Assembly (NCBI GenBank): GCA_910589485.1
Contig: CAJUSW010000009.1
Location: 112,718 to 176,717 of the forward strand
Direction: 5' to 3'
From: an uncultured Duncaniella sp.
GTDB lineage: Bacteria > Bacteroidota > Bacteroidia > Bacteroidales > Muribaculaceae
Length of the DNA: 64,000 nucleotides
The position numbers and the translations under genes are program-made. The notes under the pieces are model-generated. The model saw nothing but the letters and a program-made list of their open reading frames with translations, was not told the DNA's origin and searched no databases. Of the stretch, positions 45,693 through 56,825 are shown one piece after another; position 1 is the first letter of the stretch, and each line of letters starts with the position of its first letter.

Positions 45693-45729
45693 TATGCTGA
45701 AAAATGACCGAAAAATAATCGCATCAGAT

Positions 45730-47673
<1,944 letters not shown>

Positions 47674-47674
47674 T

Positions 47675-47715
47675 AATATCACGGAGCGGTGAACCTTTCG
47701 CCGCTCCGTGATATT
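47675..47715 (+). terminator. Terminator of gyrB
   Basis: A 15-bp perfect stem, AATATCACGGAGCGG (47675-47689) with its complement at 47701-47715, starts at the stop codon of gyrB. An AT-rich stretch (ATATTATTTA) follows. Confidence 0.82.
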
Positions 47716-47810
47716 ATATTATTTAGTAAGGCGCAGGACTTACTTTTATAATAATAGTCACACCTGTACATAAGATAACAGGGAACCCCTCCCGCTAAAA
47801 AACATCCACT

Positions 47811-50057
47811 ATGCCAAAAACAACATCAGGTTCAGCTACAGGTCGCAAGGCTTCAGCCCTCCGTAAGAAGGTTGACGAATTTGTCGGTCAACAGAACAAC
47901 AATACATATAATTACAGGCAGGTTTCCCATGCCATTGGGGCCAAGACGCCCGCTCAGCAACGCAACGTGGCACTCCTGTTGGTTGAAATGGCATTCAATG
48001 GTGAGATCATCGAGGTATCTCCGGGTAAATACAAGTCGCCCCAGCGTGGTAACGAGGCTGTGGGCGTATTCGTGCGTCGGAGCAACGGCAAGAATTCAGT
48101 CGTCACCGAGACCGATGGCGAGACCTTGTTTATCGCCGAGCGCAACTCTATGCACGCTCTCAATGGCGACCGTGTACGCGTCAACATTGCGGCCCATCGC
48201 CGTGGAGCCGAGCCCGAAGCCGAGGTAATTGAGATCATCGAGAAAAAGGAGCAGACGTTCATCGGCACCCTTAAAGTAGACCGCCATTTCGGCTACCTTC
48301 TCACCGATTCCAAGTATCTGGCCACTGATATTTTTATCCCGAAAGGAAAACTCAAGGGCGGAAAGACCGGCGATAAAGCCGTGGTGCGCATCACCGAGTG
48401 GAAGCCCGATTTCAAGAACCCGAGTGGCGAAGTCATCGACATCCTTGGCGAAGCCGGTGAGAACAATGCCGAGATTCATGCTATCCTCGCAGAGTTCGGC
48501 CTCCCTTACAAATACCCCTCGGCTGTGGAGAAAGCGGCCGATAAGATCGATGCCGGCATCACTCCCGATGTTGTGGCTCAGCGCATCGACATGCGCGACG
48601 TGCTTACATTCACCATCGACCCTGCCGATGCAAAGGACTTCGACGATGCCCTGTCGTTCCGCGTCCTCCCAAACGGCCTTTATGAAGTAGGAGTGCACAT
48701 TGCCGATGTGACTCATTATGTAAAGCCCGACACCATAATTGACAAGGAGGCTCAGAAGCGTGCCACATCCGTGTATCTTGTCGATAGGGTAGTGCCCATG
48801 CTCCCCGAGCACCTGTGCAACGGCATTTGCTCATTGCGTCCCGACGAGGAGAAACTCGCGTTCTCGGTAATTTTTGAGATGGATGCCCAGGCCAAGGTCC
48901 ACAATTCCACGATTGCCCGCACTGTGATCAAGTCCAACCGTCGCTTCAGCTACGAGGAGGCACAGAGCGTGATCGAGACTGGCCTCGGCGATTGTGTGGA
49001 GGCGATAAAGGCTCTGGATGCCCTCGCTAAGATACTCCGCAAGGAACGCTACGAGGAAGGATCGGTTGATTTCGACCGAGCCGAAGTGAAATTCGACATC
49101 TCGCCCGACGGCACTCCGCTTGGCGTATACTTCAAGGTGTCTAAGGATGCCAACAAGCTCATCGAGGAATTCATGCTCCTCGCCAATAAGACCGTGGCTA
49201 CCTATGTGGGTAAGCCCAAGGATAAGCGTAAGCCCAAAGCATTTGTCTATCGTATCCATGAAGCGCCGGATGCTCAGCGTCTTGCCGATTTTGCCGCTAT
49301 AGCCCGTGGCTTCGGCTACAAGGTAAAATCCTCAGGTACACCGCGTGAGATAAACCGCTCCATCAACCGCATGCTCAGCGAGGTAAAGGGTAAGGGCGAG
49401 GAGAATTATCTCGCCACTCTCGCCATCCGCTCGATGGCCAAGGCCATATATTCCACCGATAATGTCGGCCATTATGGTCTCGGTTTCCCGTATTATACCC
49501 ACTTCACTTCCCCCATCCGTCGCTACCCCGACATGATGGTGCATCGCCTTCTCGAACGTTATCTTGCCGGCGGCCGTAGCGTCGTCGTACAGAAACTTGA
49601 GGAGCAATGCAAGCACTCCAGTGAAATGGAGCAACTCGCAGCCAATGCCGAGCGTGCATCCATAAAATACAAGCAGGTTGAATACATGCAGTCTCATCTT
49701 GGAGAGACCTATTCAGGCATCATCTCTGGTGTCACTGAGTGGGGCCTGTATGTCGAACTTACCGACAATCTTTGCGAGGGCCTTGTCCCCATGCGCGACC
49801 TGGCCGATGACTATTACGATTTCGATGAGAAAAATCATTGTCTCGTAGGTCGTCGCCACAACCATCGTTATCGCCTTGGCGATGCTGTTGACATAAAGGT
49901 GGCGAGAGCCGATCTTGAGAAAAAACAGCTCGATTTCGTTCTGCTCGACGACAACGGATTGGCTTTGCGTGGCGAGGACTACATGGGCAAGAAAGCTTCG
50001 GTAAAGGAGGCTCTTTCCGATCGCTCACATGGCCGCAAAAAGCGTCGCCGTAAGTAA
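47811..50057 (+). CDS. rnr: Ribonuclease R
   Basis: Processive 3'-5' exoribonuclease for structured RNA. 748 residues: N-terminal winged-helix and cold-shock domains, the RNB catalytic domain with metal-binding aspartates in TIDPADAKDFDDALS, an S1 domain (about 650-725, GIISGVTEWGLYVEL) and a basic tail (GRKKRRRK). Confidence 0.95.
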   Translation: MPKTTSGSATGRKASALRKKVDEFVGQQNNNTYNYRQVSHAIGAKTPAQQRNVALLLVEMAFNGEIIEVSPGKYKSPQRGNEAVGVFVRRSNGKNSVVTETDGETLFIAERNSMHALNGDRVRVNIAAHRRGAEPEAEVIEIIEKKEQTFIGTLKVDRHFGYLLTDSKYLATDIFIPKGKLKGGKTGDKAVVRITEWKPDFKNPSGEVIDILGEAGENNAEIHAILAEFGLPYKYPSAVEKAADKIDAGITPDVVAQRIDMRDVLTFTIDPADAKDFDDALSFRVLPNGLYEVGVHIADVTHYVKPDTIIDKEAQKRATSVYLVDRVVPMLPEHLCNGICSLRPDEEKLAFSVIFEMDAQAKVHNSTIARTVIKSNRRFSYEEAQSVIETGLGDCVEAIKALDALAKILRKERYEEGSVDFDRAEVKFDISPDGTPLGVYFKVSKDANKLIEEFMLLANKTVATYVGKPKDKRKPKAFVYRIHEAPDAQRLADFAAIARGFGYKVKSSGTPREINRSINRMLSEVKGKGEENYLATLAIRSMAKAIYSTDNVGHYGLGFPYYTHFTSPIRRYPDMMVHRLLERYLAGGRSVVVQKLEEQCKHSSEMEQLAANAERASIKYKQVEYMQSHLGETYSGIISGVTEWGLYVELTDNLCEGLVPMRDLADDYYDFDEKNHCLVGRRHNHRYRLGDAVDIKVARADLEKKQLDFVLLDDNGLALRGEDYMGKKASVKEALSDRSHGRKKRRRK

Positions 50058-50111
50058 CGTCGAGAGCCTACAGCCACACTCCCTTAATATTTGCCATTGT
50101 TAAGTAACTAT

Positions 50112-50137
50112 CCGGGGCCCTTTCGCCCCGGCTTTAA
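50112..50137 (+). terminator. Terminator of rnr
   Basis: CCGGGGC (50112-50118) pairs with GCCCCGG (50125-50131) and CTTTAAT follows. It lies directly before the palindromic element at 50139. Confidence 0.7.
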
Positions 50138-50138
50138 T

Positions 50139-50401
50139 AGAGGGTGTTTAAAAACAAATGTTAAACCAGAGTGGATGTATTTTTGAGTTAAATTATTCAT
50201 AATCAAAGGGAGCATAGCTGTGGCTATGTGACCGATGATTAGGGATAATTAAACCAAAAAGACATCCATGGGGCAAAGCACCCTTTATTAGATTAAAACG
50301 ATTAACTATAAATTTATATGGTAAGAACAAATGTTACCTCGTTTGCATCCAACCTAATGAGATTGGACTCTGGTTTCAACATTTGTTTTTAAACACCCTC
50401 T
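50139..50401. repeat. Palindromic element, family A (copy 2, shortened, inverted)
   Basis: A 263-bp element with the same near-perfect 34-base inverted ends as the copy at 11094, but in the opposite orientation. The TGGATGT...ACATCCA hairpin (50172-50268) is intact, with AAAGGGAGCATAGC-TGTGGCTATGTG in its loop. Of the other hairpin only the AATGAGATTGG end is left. The spacer between them matches the first copy with many substitutions. The element sits between the rnr terminator and the polyprenyl synthase gene. Confidence 0.85.
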
Positions 50402-50424
50402 TAACCACCCCAAGTGTTCTATCC

Positions 50425-51387
50425 ATGAAAGAATACAATGAATATCTCCGGATGGTGAATGATGCCATCTCCAATCTCCGACTTCCTGCCCGCCCGGCCG
50501 GATTGTACGATCCCATACGATATACATTGGACTGCGGAGGCAAACGCCTCCGCCCAGTCCTGACTCTCGCCACTTGCCATGCCCTCGGCCGCGAACCCAT
50601 CACTGCGATTCATCAGGCTATAGCCATCGAGATGTTTCACAATTTCACTCTCCTTCATGACGATGTGATGGACAAGGCCGATGTGCGCCGTGGTCGTCCT
50701 ACTGTCCATGTGAAATGGAACGAGGAGACCGCCATTCTCTCAGGCGACGCCATGCTCACCACGGCATCCATGTTGCTCGACATTAAGGTTGGCGATCACA
50801 TCCAGCAGGCCCACGAACTGTTCAACGGCTCGGCTATGAATATCTACGAGGGCCAGCAGCTCGACATGGATTTTGAATCACGCACCGACGTTACTGTCGA
50901 GGAATACATCGAGATGATCCGTCTCAAGACCTCCGTTCTGCTCGGTTGCGCATGTGGCATGGGCGCCCTTATGGCCGATGCTCCTATGGAGACCCAGATC
51001 CGCATGTTCGACTATGGTGTGAATCTCGGCCTCGCTTTCCAGCTCCAGGACGATTATCTCGACACTTATGGCAACCCCGAAACATTCGGTAAAGCCATTG
51101 GTGGCGATATTCTCAACGACAAGAAAACATGGCTGCTCATCATGGCTATGAATGAGGATACCACCGGTACCATCCGCTCTTTACTTGGCCCCACTTCGGA
51201 TCCTCAGACCAAAATCCGGGCTGTCCGCGAGGTTTATAATTCCTTGTCTCTTCCCGAGCGGATCCATGAGCTTATAAGTGCCTACATCGACACTGCTATC
51301 AAGAGCCTCGATTATATCGACCTGGCGCCCGAGGCTCGCACATTATTCATGGACCTTGCCCTGAAATCAGCCTCCCGCGACAAGTAA
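50425..51387 (+). CDS. Polyprenyl diphosphate synthase
   Basis: All-trans prenyltransferase of the IspA/IspB family. 320 residues from the ATG at 50425; an earlier in-frame start at 50383 falls inside the palindromic repeat. The two aspartate-rich motifs are LLHDDVMDKADVRRG (DDxxD) and FQLQDDYLD. Chain length (farnesyl or longer) cannot be told with certainty. Its stop overlaps the tatD start by one base (TAATG). Confidence 0.9.
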   Translation: MKEYNEYLRMVNDAISNLRLPARPAGLYDPIRYTLDCGGKRLRPVLTLATCHALGREPITAIHQAIAIEMFHNFTLLHDDVMDKADVRRGRPTVHVKWNEETAILSGDAMLTTASMLLDIKVGDHIQQAHELFNGSAMNIYEGQQLDMDFESRTDVTVEEYIEMIRLKTSVLLGCACGMGALMADAPMETQIRMFDYGVNLGLAFQLQDDYLDTYGNPETFGKAIGGDILNDKKTWLLIMAMNEDTTGTIRSLLGPTSDPQTKIRAVREVYNSLSLPERIHELISAYIDTAIKSLDYIDLAPEARTLFMDLALKSASRDK

Positions 51388-52163
51388 TGGAGCTTTTTGA
51401 TACCCATACCCATCTTTATCTGCCTGAATTCGAGGCCGATCGAGATGCTGTGATGTCACGTGCTATCGAGGCTAGAGTGTCCCGCATGATATTCCCCAAC
51501 GTGGATCTCTCCACCGTTGCCCCCATGAAGGAATTGCATGGCAAATATCCCCGCAATACATTCATGGCCATCGGTCTGCATCCTACCGAGATAGGGGAGA
51601 CCTGGCGTGAAAACCTTGCGGTGATACGCCATGAGCTTGATTCCTCCTCGGATTATGTGTCAGTTGGCGAGATCGGCATTGATCTGTACTGGGACAAGAC
51701 TTACGAGCGCGAGCAGATGCTTGCCTTCAGTGAACAGGTGTCATGGGCTGTGGATCGCGACATACCGGTCATAATCCATTGCCGAGACGGGCTCGATCAA
51801 GTACTCGAGGTCCTTAAAGGGTTCAACGGACGTGTCAAGGGGGTGTTCCATAGCTTCGGAGGATCTGAATCCGACGTTGACCGCATACGTGATACTGGAG
51901 ATTTCTATTTCGGAATCAACGGCATAGTCACTTTCAAGAACAGTAGCCTGCGAGCCACGCTTCCCCATATCGGCATCGAACGTATAGTCCTGGAGACTGA
52001 TTCCCCTTATCTTGCACCCGTCCCGTTCCGTGGCAAGCGCAATGAATCCGCATATGTATCGAATGTCGCGGCTACTGTTGCCGGAGTATTCGATATCGAT
52101 TTGGAGCGTATCGGAGCCATCACCTCCTCCAATGCTGAAAAATTATTCCTGAAAATGGAATAA
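51387..52163 (+). CDS. tatD: TatD-family metal-dependent hydrolase
   Basis: TIM-barrel hydrolase, in related bacteria a 3'-5' DNase. 258 residues with metal ligands in FDTHTHLYLPEF, GEIGIDLYWD, VIIHCRDG, HSFGGS and LETDSPYLAP. Translationally coupled to the polyprenyl synthase, a common Bacteroidales pair. Confidence 0.92.
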   Translation: MELFDTHTHLYLPEFEADRDAVMSRAIEARVSRMIFPNVDLSTVAPMKELHGKYPRNTFMAIGLHPTEIGETWRENLAVIRHELDSSSDYVSVGEIGIDLYWDKTYEREQMLAFSEQVSWAVDRDIPVIIHCRDGLDQVLEVLKGFNGRVKGVFHSFGGSESDVDRIRDTGDFYFGINGIVTFKNSSLRATLPHIGIERIVLETDSPYLAPVPFRGKRNESAYVSNVAATVAGVFDIDLERIGAITSSNAEKLFLKME

Positions 52164-52189
52164 TTCTTGCAATTCCACGTTCTATACGT

Positions 52190-53131
52190 ATGAAATATTT
52201 TTTATCCATAGTATTTTCGTTCCTGTCGGCTGCCATGTTTGCCGAATCGACCACTTCCGGATGGGCGTTGGTCAATATCCCGGTTGCATGTATCCGTGAG
52301 GGCGATAGCCACGCTTCCGAGATGTCCTCTCAAGCCATTATGGGTATGCCGTTGCGTATCCTTGAGGACAATGGAGGGGAATGGTTGTTGATAGAGAGTC
52401 CCGATACCTACCGTGGATATATGAATATATCGAGCGTGTTCCGCATGTTCGATCATGATATGGAGGCGTGGAAAAAGTCGCCCCGCCTTGTTGTCACATC
52501 TATGGCTGAGGCCAAAGTGTACACCGATACTGTTTCCCCTTCCGTTAGGAGTATAGTCACGGAACTTGTCAACGGTTCGATCCTTGCCGGACGCCTTGGC
52601 AACGGGACTTTCAGCCACGTTACTCTTCCCGATGGTCGCAATGGATGGATCTCCACTTCTGCGGTGACACCTGCTGAGCAATGGGCTTCAACCCCGTTTG
52701 ATGCTGATGCCATCCTCGACCGTTGTTACTACTTGATGGGCACACCTTACTTGTGGGGAGCATGCTCTACCAAGTCGGTTGACTGCTCTGGACTTGTGAG
52801 GGTCGCTTATTATGCCAACGGTATTCTCACCCTTCGTGATGCCCGCCAACAAATCGATATAGGTCAGCGCATCGCTCCGGCCGATACATCCTCTCTCCGT
52901 CCGGCCGATCTGCTGTTTTTCAGCAACACCCCCGATGGACGCATTTCTCACGTAGCTCTATATGATAGCGACGGCAGATATATCCATTCCTCAGGACGGG
53001 TGAAGACCAACTATATGCGCCCCGATGATCCCGATTTCGCCCCTCGTTTCTATCGTGGTGCCTCGCGCATCGACGGGGCTATCCCTTCGCCGGGGATCAC
53101 AGCTATTATCGATCACCCGTGGTATTTTTAG
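52190..53131 (+). CDS. Exported NlpC/P60 peptidase with SH3 domains
   Basis: Peptidoglycan endopeptidase of clan C40. 313 residues: signal peptide (about 1-18), two SH3-like domains (about 25-85 and 100-165), and the C40 domain with catalytic Cys in STKSVDCSGLV and His in RISHVALYDSDG. Probably periplasmic, cutting between D-Glu and diaminopimelate. Third gene of a plus-strand run from 50425. Confidence 0.92.
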   Translation: MKYFLSIVFSFLSAAMFAESTTSGWALVNIPVACIREGDSHASEMSSQAIMGMPLRILEDNGGEWLLIESPDTYRGYMNISSVFRMFDHDMEAWKKSPRLVVTSMAEAKVYTDTVSPSVRSIVTELVNGSILAGRLGNGTFSHVTLPDGRNGWISTSAVTPAEQWASTPFDADAILDRCYYLMGTPYLWGACSTKSVDCSGLVRVAYYANGILTLRDARQQIDIGQRIAPADTSSLRPADLLFFSNTPDGRISHVALYDSDGRYIHSSGRVKTNYMRPDDPDFAPRFYRGASRIDGAIPSPGITAIIDHPWYF

Positions 53132-53173
53132 AACAGCCATTAACATCAACACATAAGCCATCCTCATTCCAAG

Positions 53174-54592
53174 ATGATCACATTTATAATTTGCCTTAGC
53201 CTCCTTATTCTTGCTTATTTTACCTATGGCACATATCTTCAGCGCCTTGCCGATGCCGATGATGCCAATCTCACTCCCGTGATGCGTCTTGAGGACGGAG
53301 TGGACTACATGAAGCTCCCACGTTGGCGCGTATTTCTTATCCAGTTGCTCAATATTGCCGGAACCGGACCTATATTCGGTGCCATTCTCGGTGCATGTTT
53401 CGGCCCCGTTGCTTTCCTTTGGATCACCCTGGGATGTATATTCTTCGGAGCCATGCACGATTACCTTTCGGGCATGCTGATTCTCAGAAATGACGGAAAG
53501 AGCCTCCCCGAGATCATAGGCATGTATCTTGGCACCGGCACACGCACTGTGGTGCGCCTCTTCTCCATTGCCCTGATGGTATTGGTCGGAGCCGTGTTCA
53601 TTCTTAGCCCGGCCCAGCTCCTCTCCACCATGGTTTCGGGAGTTTCTTTGCAGACATGGGTCTACATTATTCTTGCCTACTACGTCGTAGCCACGCTTCT
53701 GCCTGTCGATAAGGTTATTGGTCGCATATACCCGATATTCGGTGTCGCGCTCGTCGCAATGGGAGTCGGTCTGCTGGGAGTTATATTGTCATTCAAATAT
53801 CCCGTGCCCGAACTCACCACGTTGCACAATTTCCAACTCGATCCCGCCAAACTTCCCATCATCCCCACACTGTTCATCACCATTGCTTGTGGAGCCATCT
53901 CCGGCTTCCATGCCACTCAGTCCCCGCTTATGGCCCGCTGTGTGACCAGCGAGAAGAAATGCAAATCGGTGTTCTATGGTTCCATGATATCCGAGGGCAT
54001 AATCGCCCTGATATGGGCGGCAATCGCCATGGCATTCTTCCATGGTCCCACTGAATTGGGCGAGCAGTTGGCAGCCAATGACAATAATGCGGCATGGGCT
54101 GTTGACGTGATCTCCCGTTCGACTCTTGGCAAGGTAGGAGCTATCCTCGCTCTCCTCGGTGTGGTAGCCGCGCCTATCACATCGGGTGATACGGCCTTCC
54201 GTAGCGCCCGCCTTATAATCGCCGACATTTTCAGCTACGATCAGCGCCCCATCATCAATCGCTTGATCATCTGTGTGCCTCTCTTTGTCGTGGGCTTCGG
54301 TATCACTCTTGTTGACTTCGGCATCGTTTGGCGCTACTTTGCTTGGGCCAATCAGACTCTTGCCGTCTTCACTCTTTGGACCATATACGTCTGGCTTGTT
54401 CGTAACAATAAGAATTATTGGGTGGCATTCATTCCCGCCGTCATCATGACATTTATTGTCACATATTTTGTATTCCTGTCTCCCCAGTTCCTTGGCATCA
54501 CCAATGTGATGATGTCGGCCGGAGCAAGTGTACTGTTGACCATATTCGTCGCATATCTTGCATGGCGCCGAGCCAAGGCTGAGGTAAAATAA
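53174..54592 (+). CDS. cstA: CstA-family peptide/pyruvate transporter
   Basis: A 472-residue inner-membrane protein with about 13 membrane helices. Motifs of the carbon-starvation family: NIAGTGPIFGAILGACFGP, FHATQSPLMARC and PITSGDTAFRSARL. It is shorter than E. coli CstA (about 700) but usual for Bacteroidetes members. Substrate could be peptides or pyruvate. Confidence 0.9.
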   Translation: MITFIICLSLLILAYFTYGTYLQRLADADDANLTPVMRLEDGVDYMKLPRWRVFLIQLLNIAGTGPIFGAILGACFGPVAFLWITLGCIFFGAMHDYLSGMLILRNDGKSLPEIIGMYLGTGTRTVVRLFSIALMVLVGAVFILSPAQLLSTMVSGVSLQTWVYIILAYYVVATLLPVDKVIGRIYPIFGVALVAMGVGLLGVILSFKYPVPELTTLHNFQLDPAKLPIIPTLFITIACGAISGFHATQSPLMARCVTSEKKCKSVFYGSMISEGIIALIWAAIAMAFFHGPTELGEQLAANDNNAAWAVDVISRSTLGKVGAILALLGVVAAPITSGDTAFRSARLIIADIFSYDQRPIINRLIICVPLFVVGFGITLVDFGIVWRYFAWANQTLAVFTLWTIYVWLVRNNKNYWVAFIPAVIMTFIVTYFVFLSPQFLGITNVMMSAGASVLLTIFVAYLAWRRAKAEVK

Positions 54593-54609
54593 GAGATTCT
54601 TTAAAACCT

Positions 54610-54924
54610 ATGATCATCCTTAACACCACATATTATATACATTCATCCGTTGATGCCGAATTCCGCCGTTGGGTGCGTGATGAGTATTTCCCCTCCGCAC
54701 TCTCACAATGCGGACTCCAGTCTCCCGTGTTCGCCACTTTATTGATCGAGCCACAGGAAGGAATGGCTGGATATGCCGTGCAACTGTCGGCTACCTCACG
54801 CGAGGTGGCCGCGAATTGGCATGACGGACCCGCGGCAGCCCTCCGTTCTCAGCTTTCATCCCGCTTCGGCCAGAAAGTTTTGTTTTTCACCACCTATATG
54901 GAGACTATAGATATAGACCTCTGA
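54610..54924 (+). CDS. DUF4286 family protein
   Basis: A 104-residue soluble protein (IILNTTYYIHSSVDAEFRRW...) of the DUF4286 family, widespread in Bacteroidetes and of unknown function. The pattern suggests a small ferredoxin-like alpha/beta fold. Its stop overlaps the ruvC start (TGATG), so the two are translationally coupled. Confidence 0.85.
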   Translation: MIILNTTYYIHSSVDAEFRRWVRDEYFPSALSQCGLQSPVFATLLIEPQEGMAGYAVQLSATSREVAANWHDGPAAALRSQLSSRFGQKVLFFTTYMETIDIDL

Positions 54925-55496
54925 TGGAGATTAATGGATTCGAAAAGATCATCATTGGTATCGACCCCGGTACCAATGTTATGGGCTATGGGGTTATAGG
55001 CGTTAAAGGTCGCAAGCCATCAATGATAGCGCTTGGGGTGGTGAAGCTCGACAAGTTTGAGAGCCATTATCTGCGTCTGCGTCGCATCTATGAGCGTGTC
55101 CTTGGACTTGTGGAGCAATATTTGCCCGATGAAATGGCTATTGAGGCTCCATTCTTTGGCAAGAATGTCCAGTCCATGCTCAAGTTGGGGCGAGCGCAAG
55201 GTGTGGCAATGGCTGCCGCTCTGTCTCGCGACGTTCCCATTACGGAATATGAACCCCGAAAAATTAAGATGGCTATTACCGGAAATGGAGCGGCGTCCAA
55301 GGAACAGGTGCGCGAACTGTTGCGTCGCATCCTTGCGATCGATCCGTCAGTTCTTGCCGACCTGGAACTTGATGCCACCGACGGTCTTGCCGCCGCGCTA
55401 TGCCATTTCTATGAATCCTCCAAGCCTGTAGCCACTGCCGGGCCTAAATCTTGGAAAGATTTTATAGCTAAGAATCCTGACAAAGTTAAGATGTAA
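54924..55496 (+). CDS. ruvC: Crossover junction endodeoxyribonuclease RuvC
   Basis: Resolves Holliday junctions with RuvAB. 190 residues; acidic catalytic residues are in IIGIDPGTNVMGYG, AIEAPFFGKN and DATDGLAAALCH. The last 11 bases overlap the end of the convergent glycosyltransferase gene. Confidence 0.95.
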   Translation: MEINGFEKIIIGIDPGTNVMGYGVIGVKGRKPSMIALGVVKLDKFESHYLRLRRIYERVLGLVEQYLPDEMAIEAPFFGKNVQSMLKLGRAQGVAMAAALSRDVPITEYEPRKIKMAITGNGAASKEQVRELLRRILAIDPSVLADLELDATDGLAAALCHFYESSKPVATAGPKSWKDFIAKNPDKVKM

Positions 55497-56229
55497 CTTT
55501 CTTGATGACAGCCCGTAACACCTTCTTTATATGCTGATATAGGGTAGGGAAGAACCCATAGTAATGCGACATTATACTGAACCGCTCAAGTAGCGAGGCG
55601 AAATGATGCTGTGTCGTCACCCCTTCCGAGAGATAATCTATCACCACTTCATCAATGTAGCAATTCCTGTGCGAACGTTGCAAACAACGTATGCACCATT
55701 CATAATCTGCTGAATATTTGAACTTTACATTGAAATTGTTCGTAAGTTTTCTCAACACCACAAATGCCTGGTGGCACACAACCATTCCGTTGCTGAAACT
55801 CTCGAGCACAAGATTCTCCGGCGCAGTCAGATGCCTGGCCCGCAATCGTTTACGATTAGAATCCACTATGTCGGTCTGGCCATATACAATCCCCGGATAA
55901 TCATTCTCCATTATTGCGTCGGCAAAATGCTCCAGCGTCTCAGGTGAGTGAAACGAATCCCCGGCGTTTAGGAATATCACATAATCGCCATTTGCCATCC
56001 CCAGGCCCTTATTCATAGCGTCATACAATCCTCTGTCACGCTCCGACACAATCTTGCAATTGTCTATATCGGCATTTTTTGCGAGTTCTACGGTATTGTC
56101 CGACGACTTTCCGTCAACCACTATGTATTCATAGAGTTTGCAAGTTTGCTCTTTGACGCTCTTCAATGTCGCAGGCAACGTGGACGAAGCGTTGTATGTG
56201 ATGGTGATTATCGAAAATAGCGGCTGCAT
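55486..56229 (-). CDS. Family 2 glycosyltransferase
   Basis: A 247-residue GT-A enzyme with FSIITITYNASSTLPATLKSV at the start, EYIVVDGKSSDNT, and NAGDSF in place of the DxD motif, as in colanic-acid/WcaA-type transferases. It probably adds a sugar to a surface polysaccharide; donor and acceptor are not known. It is isolated from other polysaccharide genes and lies next to the left end of the prophage. Confidence 0.88.
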   Translation of the reverse strand: MQPLFSIITITYNASSTLPATLKSVKEQTCKLYEYIVVDGKSSDNTVELAKNADIDNCKIVSERDRGLYDAMNKGLGMANGDYVIFLNAGDSFHSPETLEHFADAIMENDYPGIVYGQTDIVDSNRKRLRARHLTAPENLVLESFSNGMVVCHQAFVVLRKLTNNFNVKFKYSADYEWCIRCLQRSHRNCYIDEVVIDYLSEGVTTQHHFASLLERFSIMSHYYGFFPTLYQHIKKVLRAVIKKVTS

Positions 56230-56508
56230 GGGATTGTTTTAGGAGGAGAGTGATTACATATCTAAGGAGGTGAACTTTTCTATAAGGAGGAAACACCTGG
56301 GCTAATGAAAAATCTGATTCGCTTTACTGGTTTCAAGAATTGCATATATGTCAGGCTCTTCATTGCAAATTTAAATTAAATAATGTTTATTTCCAAATTC
56401 CTGCCAACGAATCCCGTGCGAAATAAACACATTAACCGAATTGTCCACAAATCTCAACACAACTGTAACAACACCGCCATCACGTCCGTCCTCTAACCCC
56501 TAATATTA
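56230..56508. other. Gap between glycosyltransferase and prophage
   Basis: 279 bases without a supported gene. It holds two close AAGGAGG runs (56264 and 56282 region) and a C-rich right half that resembles the C-rich sequence on the far side of the prophage, as expected if both were joined before integration. The GT2 promoter should lie here on the minus strand but is not clear. Confidence 0.5.
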
Positions 56509-56812
56509 TTTTCCCATAATTGGTAGTATGTAAAATATCTACTGCACAGCCAATTAGATGTCGAGATTGCGGTACACCGCCAACTGCACGATTAAGCGCA
56601 AAACTACGATAACCGGAGCTAATGCGAATAGGAGAGCCGGCAAGATCACGGATATATCCCATAAAAAATCCGAGTCGGAAAAGATTAAGCAAGATCCGAG
56701 GAGAAGTAGGAACATTACAAATGCTCCGAGCCATAGCCGTGCGAGAAGCTGTAAACTCCTCACAAGTAAAGTAACGAATTTCATATTTTTCAAATGCTTC
56801 ATGTAACGTCAT
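56480..56812 (-). pseudogene. M15 peptidase, 5' part cut by integration
   Basis: From the ATG at 56812 (14 bases after the VP4 stop) the frame encodes a peptidase M15A protein (YFTCEEFTASRTA, PIRISSGYRS, LNRAVGGVPQSRHLIGCAVDI). Zinc ligands His85 and Asp92 are present. After residue 93 the frame runs through attL into host DNA and ends 17 residues later at 56480, so the integrated version has 110 residues and lacks the third zinc ligand. In the circular phage the frame would continue into 62492-62313 and give 152 residues. Role: probably cell-wall cutting for lysis. Confidence 0.85.
56509..56536 (+). repeat. Left dif-like attachment site (attL)
   Basis: XerC-type arm TTTTCCCATAA, spacer TTGGTA, XerD-type arm GTATGTAAAAT. 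The arms and 11-6-11 spacing match the dif sites used by XerC/XerD. It matches the right site at 26 of 28 positions; the differences are at arm positions 4 (T/G) and 18 (G/T). The XerD arm here departs from the usual TTATG and is probably the phage half. Confidence 0.88.
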
Positions 56813-56825
56813 GGCGCAAATATAA

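Noticed and set aside
45694..45729. Earlier start of gyrB
   Set aside because: It directly follows the -7 box and would lie before or at the transcription start; family N-termini begin at the 45730 ATG.
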